A stretch of 64,000 nt of DNA from Sulfurovum sp. (GTDB lineage Bacteria; Campylobacterota; Campylobacteria; Campylobacterales; Sulfurovaceae). Below, piece by piece: positions 60,853-64,000 of this stretch (its first letter is position 1; each line of letters begins with the position of its first letter). The stretch is from contig JAJPEU010000008.1 of NCBI GenBank assembly GCA_021166685.1, positions 23,919 to 87,918 of the forward strand. Reading direction: 5' to 3'. A program made the position numbers and the translations under genes. The notes below the pieces were generated by a model that saw only the letters and a list, made by a program, of their open reading frames with translations, was not told the DNA's origin and did no database searches.

Positions 60853-62241
60853 TTAATTTGGCAGTCCCATTTTCCCAGGATTTAAGATGTTATTGGGGTC
60901 AAAGGCATTTTTGATCTCTTTAAACAAAGCAAGTTCTTCTTCGTTAAAAGCGATATTCATAAAAGGCGCCTTGCTCGTGCCTATGCCGTGTTCTCCGCTC
61001 AGTGTGCCGCCCATCTCGACGACTAGTTCAAAAATCTCTTGTATGGCATGATGTCCTTTTTCCAGCAACTCTTCGTCGGGATTGTCCAGCATGACATTGA
61101 CATGAATATTGCCGTCTCCCGCATGTCCAAAGCACGGCACTTTAAATCCATACTTCTTGCCGACGGCATAGATACGTGTGAGTGCTTTGGGCAGCATACT
61201 TCTTGGCACAGAGATATCTTCATTAAGCTTTTTGTTTCCAAAGATGGTGATGGAGGGAGAAGCATTTCTTCTGGCATACCATAACTCTTCCCTTTTGGCC
61301 GCATCATGAGCCACAATAAATTCCTGCGCCCCGTTTTCTTTGAATGATTTCTCCAGGATTTCCAGCTGAAAAGAGACTTCCTGCTCCACATTGCCATCCA
61401 CATCCCCTATAAGAAGCGCACCGGCTTCTTCGGGAAGATCTACGCCTAATTTTTCTTTGACCGCATGGACAACCAAACTGTCTAGAAATTCCATTGCCAC
61501 CGGATTGGCTCCGGCGGCAAGTGATTTAAAGACAGCATTCATTGCCGCCTCCACAGAGGGAAAAATTCCCATGTAGGCTTTGGTGAATTTAGGTTTGGGA
61601 ATAAGCTTAAGGGTGATTTCGGTTATGACGGCAAGGGTTCCTTCGCTTGCGATAAGAATGCCTGCAATGTTGTATCCTGCCACATCCTTGATCGTTCTTT
61701 TTCCCGCACGGATGATATCGCCGTTTGGACGTACTGCACGCAGCGCCATCACATAATCTTTTGTAATGCCGTATTTGGCGGCACGCATACCCCCTGCGTT
61801 TTCACTTACATTTCCTCCAAGCGAAGAGTACTGCTCGCTGGCCGGATCGGGCGGATAAAAAAGGCCTACAGCCTCTACCGCTTTTTGCAAATCCATGTTG
61901 ATGACCCCGGGCTGCACTACCGCAACCATATTTTCCATGTCTATCTCAAGGATTTTATTCATGTGTTTTTCCATAGCGAGCGTGATACCTCCCTGAGTCG
62001 GAAGAGCACCGCCTGTAAATCCTGACCCTGCACCGCGGGGTGTGATAATGATATGATGGGTATTGCAGTATTTTAAAATTTCGCTGACATCTTTCTCATC
62101 TCTGGGAAAAACAACGGCATCAGGCTGAAATCGCGTACGCGTCGCATCATAGCTGTAAGCGATAAGATGTGCTTTGTCACTATAGACATTTTCTTGACCT
62201 ACAATTTCTTTCAACACCTCTATATGTTTGGCCTCTAACAT
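60853..62241 (-). CDS. FAD-linked oxidase, GlcD/D-lactate dehydrogenase type
   Basis: 462 residues from the ATG at 62241 after AAGGGG (a start at 62277 adds 12). FAD_binding_4 domain with PRGAGSGFTGGALPTQGG and the GGNVSENAGG loop; C-terminal FAD-oxidase domain with FGHAGDGNIHVN and GEHGIGTSKA. It oxidises a 2-hydroxy acid such as glycolate or D-lactate; the substrate is not decided by sequence and no GlcE/GlcF lies adjacent. Confidence 0.9.
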   Translation of the reverse strand: MLEAKHIEVLKEIVGQENVYSDKAHLIAYSYDATRTRFQPDAVVFPRDEKDVSEILKYCNTHHIIITPRGAGSGFTGGALPTQGGITLAMEKHMNKILEIDMENMVAVVQPGVINMDLQKAVEAVGLFYPPDPASEQYSSLGGNVSENAGGMRAAKYGITKDYVMALRAVRPNGDIIRAGKRTIKDVAGYNIAGILIASEGTLAVITEITLKLIPKPKFTKAYMGIFPSVEAAMNAVFKSLAAGANPVAMEFLDSLVVHAVKEKLGVDLPEEAGALLIGDVDGNVEQEVSFQLEILEKSFKENGAQEFIVAHDAAKREELWYARRNASPSITIFGNKKLNEDISVPRSMLPKALTRIYAVGKKYGFKVPCFGHAGDGNIHVNVMLDNPDEELLEKGHHAIQEIFELVVEMGGTLSGEHGIGTSKAPFMNIAFNEEELALFKEIKNAFDPNNILNPGKMGLPN

Positions 62242-62268
62242 GATTTTCCCCTTATTGCAAACGGTTAT

Positions 62269-62430
62269 ATGAGCCAACTGCTGAAGTTAACACAGCGTTA
62301 GCGTAGTTTTTTGGGCTTGGCTCAAAAAGCGTTCTCATCATCCAATGCGCCCAGTCGCATGAGCCAACTGCTGAAGTTAACACAGCGTTAGCGTAGTTTT
62401 TTGGGCTTGGCTCAAAAAGCGTTCTCATCA
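62269..62430. repeat. Exact 72-bp direct repeat with 90-bp period
   Basis: Copies at 62269-62340 and 62359-62430 are identical over 72 bp and separated by 18 bp. Each contains an outer inverted pair (GAGCCAA/TTGGCTC) and an inner TAAC/GTTA pair, so each can fold as a nested hairpin. The second copy includes the stop codon of the upstream minus-strand gene. They form the leader of the GlcD-type gene. The 90-bp period keeps a 58-codon minus-strand frame open, but coding is not supported otherwise. Confidence 0.85.
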
Positions 62431-63108
62431 AATGGATCCCATAGTTTGGTAATAATTTCCCTCTTTGCTGCCAAACCATCCTGATTTTATCTCGTCAAAG
62501 TGCATGAAAAAAGGATACTGTCCTTGTACAGGCATTCCGCTTAGAGCTTTTTGTCCGACAATCTTGCCTGAAAAAGGGTCAAGCAATACTGCACGATCTT
62601 TATGCATAATGCATACAAGGCCTACTTGATACATTTCGGCAAATTTTGCAAGATTCTCTTTGGTCGGGATATCGTCACCTTCTTGGGAGAGAAACAGGGC
62701 ATACAGATCCGGATGTACCCATGTTTTTGGGTATTGCGAAGTCATTTTGCTGTAGGTTTGGGTATCGGGAGCCAAGAGTAAAACGTTGTCATAGAGATAT
62801 CCGCCGATCACTTTATCGTTGGCGTGTACGGCAGTTTTGATGCCGGGAAGACTATCGTGATGTATGATAGGCGTATCAACAAGCACAGCACTTCCTTGGG
62901 AAGAAGTTTGGGTTGCACGATGAGTAACTGTCTGAAGATTGTCACTGTAGGTATGAACGACTACTCCGCTCATGCCATTGATGGGAAATGGCTGGTTTAG
63001 CGTAATACCTTTTTTCCCAACACTCGAAACAGTTGTTTGTACCGTCGGCGGGAAAAAATCTGCAAAAAGCGGCAAGGCAGTCAAAAGCAATAGGGCTATT
63101 TTACGCAT
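62428..63108 (-). CDS. Periplasmic protein with PgbA-type (plasminogen-binding) N-terminal domain
   Basis: 226 residues with a signal peptide (MRKIALLLLTALPLFA). The body (PPTVQTTVSSVGKKGITLN, GMSGVVVHTY, DKVIGGYLYDNVLLLAPD, YALFLSQEGDDIPT) resembles the PGBA_N domain named after the Helicobacter plasminogen-binding proteins, widespread in free-living Campylobacterota where plasminogen binding is not the likely role. Divergent from the M23 peptidase gene. Confidence 0.68.
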   Translation of the reverse strand: MRKIALLLLTALPLFADFFPPTVQTTVSSVGKKGITLNQPFPINGMSGVVVHTYSDNLQTVTHRATQTSSQGSAVLVDTPIIHHDSLPGIKTAVHANDKVIGGYLYDNVLLLAPDTQTYSKMTSQYPKTWVHPDLYALFLSQEGDDIPTKENLAKFAEMYQVGLVCIMHKDRAVLLDPFSGKIVGQKALSGMPVQGQYPFFMHFDEIKSGWFGSKEGNYYQTMGSI

Positions 63109-63218
63109 AGCGAATCCTTTATAATATAGAATGGAGTAGATTATACAAGTAAAATATTAAAAGTCTATTGAGATATGCCGATAGCCATAACGCAGAGGCT
63201 CCCTTTAGTTATTTAGGC

Positions 63219-63224
63219 TATAAT
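63219..63224 (+). promoter_or_regulatory. Putative -10 box for the M23 peptidase gene
   Basis: TATAAT in GGCTATAATAAT, 24 bp before the ATG, with AAAAGGAG between them. Confidence 0.5.
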
Positions 63225-63247
63225 AATATTCCAATAAAAGGAGCACA

Positions 63248-64000
63248 ATGAAATACCTCATAGTATGGATGTTGATGATGCACATTTTATTTGGAGCAAA
63301 AGTAACGTATGAAAAATGGGAAAGCGGCATAAGTTTTTCTCAGTATTTAAGTTCACGCAATGTTTCAACAGCATTATTGAATTCTATTTCAGAAGAAGAT
63401 CAGACTTTTCTTTCGGATATTCGCAGCAATTCCCGCTATTATGAAGCCAAAGATGCAAACGGTACATTGCAGCACGCGCTTATTCCGATAGGCAAAGAGA
63501 TGCAGATTCATCTTTACAGACAAGAAGGCGGGTATGGTTTTGATATTATTCCTATCGAATATAAAGAAAATGATTATTATGGAAAAGTCGATATTAAAAA
63601 CAACCCTTATACGGACACCATCGAAGCCGTAAATCAACACAACGTAGCCAAGAGGGTCAGCCAAGCCCTAAAGGGTGTTGTGAATACAAAAAAATTTCAT
63701 CCGGGAGATGAGATCGATTTTGTTTACAATCAAAGGACGCGACTGGGCAAACTCACTCAAATGCCCAACATAAAAGTAGTTAGAGTGGTTATGGGCAGCA
63801 AGGAACAGTTTATTTATGTGGATGAAGAGGGTGACGGTTATGATGATACCCAAAAATCAATCTCTTATCAGATCACAGGAAAGAAAAAAATTGTTTACAC
63901 ACGCCGGGTTCCTGCTTCCAGGCAGGAGGCTGTTTTTGGCATGCCTTTGCATAATGTACGTGTTACTTCGGGTTTTTCTTACAGAAGATGGCACCCTGTT
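63248..64000 (+). CDS. M23 family metallopeptidase, Csd3-like (3' end outside window)
   Basis: First 251 codons of a gene cut by the window edge. Signal peptide (to about A17), a ~210-residue N-terminal region with DIIPIEYKE and FHPGDEIDFVYNQRTRLG typical of the propeptide/LysM-like regulatory part of Helicobacter Csd3, and the beginning of a LytM domain at VRVTSGFSYRRWHPV, where the final His would be the first Zn ligand. Predicted periplasmic peptidoglycan endopeptidase affecting cell shape. RBS AAAAGGAG. Confidence 0.87.
   Translation, partial: MKYLIVWMLMMHILFGAKVTYEKWESGISFSQYLSSRNVSTALLNSISEEDQTFLSDIRSNSRYYEAKDANGTLQHALIPIGKEMQIHLYRQEGGYGFDIIPIEYKENDYYGKVDIKNNPYTDTIEAVNQHNVAKRVSQALKGVVNTKKFHPGDEIDFVYNQRTRLGKLTQMPNIKVVRVVMGSKEQFIYVDEEGDGYDDTQKSISYQITGKKKIVYTRRVPASRQEAVFGMPLHNVRVTSGFSYRRWHPV

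Noticed and set aside
62252..62479. 75-codon frame across the 72-bp direct repeats as a repeat protein
   Set aside because: The frame is explained by a repeat period divisible by three; no RBS suits its inner start, and the DNA is better explained by nested hairpins. Kept only as a note under the repeat.

Overview
The window is a bacterial chromosome segment from a Campylobacterota (Epsilonproteobacteria) organism, most like the free-living Sulfurovum/Sulfurimonas group. The evidence is an HP0268-family gene directly before miaB, an argS/tatA/gmk cluster, a short ComEC, a plasminogen-binding-type (PgbA_N) periplasmic protein, a Csd3-like M23 peptidase, AT-rich intergenic DNA with TATAAT-type -10 boxes, and outer-membrane porins beginning with a GGDI motif. 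Species assignment is inference. Most of the window is ordinary core genome.

Layout. 0-9.7 kb: uracil-DNA glycosylase, tRNA-Arg, a receiver-like gene with gmk, tatA, argS, a nadD-rsfS fusion, the gap-pgk-tpiA triose operon and nusA. 9.9-15.6 kb: HP0268-like, miaB, a DUF374 acyltransferase and a Xer recombinase on the plus strand, facing a rimO / four-helix-bundle / tilS operon. 15.8-22.8 kb: cell surface (porin, cation/proton antiporter, tRNA-Phe, beta-barrel protein, 1031-residue DUF11 surface protein). 23-29.1 kb: murD-mraY, gpmI, a TerB-like gene, fabG and a small export protein. 29.3-35.9 kb: two tandem two-component systems, a monohaem cytochrome, TonB and an OprC/NosA-type copper receptor, which together look like a copper-acquisition locus. 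36.1-40.9 kb: acpP-fabF-accA, DedA, DbpA, YdcH. 41-51.2 kb: argJ, potassium channel, rpmB, rpe, trpF, DnaQ-like exonuclease, EI24 protein, gamma-carbonic anhydrase, ppk1, uvrB. 51.2-64 kb: a ZapB/ZapA-like pair, two pseudopilins, priA, ispG, dnaB, comEC, a YihY-type membrane protein, a GlcD-type dehydrogenase, a PgbA_N-type protein and a truncated M23 peptidase.

The most unusual content is a dispersed family of short elements found at nine loci (12.9, 13.9-14.3, 24.05, 51.2-51.7, 52.0, 53.9, 55.4-55.9, 57.0 and 60.7 kb). Nearly every end is an array of four tandem 7-bp units (28 bp). The heptamer differs from locus to locus but fits one consensus, about RKKARDA with a nearly invariant fourth A, and within most elements it is the same at both ends in inverted orientation. 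Just inside many arrays lies a conserved module: about GTTTYGGTATG, then a stem-loop of 5-7 bp whose sequence changes between copies while staying self-complementary, then about CTTYTATTTT. Three elements carry a gene for an S23/IVP-type four-helix-bundle protein, the family known from intervening sequences in 23S rRNA genes; the others have no gene. Elements lie inside murD (exactly 96 bp, in frame), and an array lies inside priA. Arrays also form the termini of tilS, rimO, xer and ispG. I read these as a mobile or formerly mobile family related in logic to rRNA intervening sequences; the mechanism is unknown.

Functional links: gap-pgk-tpiA with gpmI cover the triose part of glycolysis/gluconeogenesis; acpP-fabF-accA-fabG serve fatty-acid synthesis; murD-mraY and the M23 enzyme serve peptidoglycan; nadD-rsfS, miaB, rimO, tilS, argS and rpmB serve translation; uvrB, priA, dnaB, the exonuclease and comEC handle DNA.
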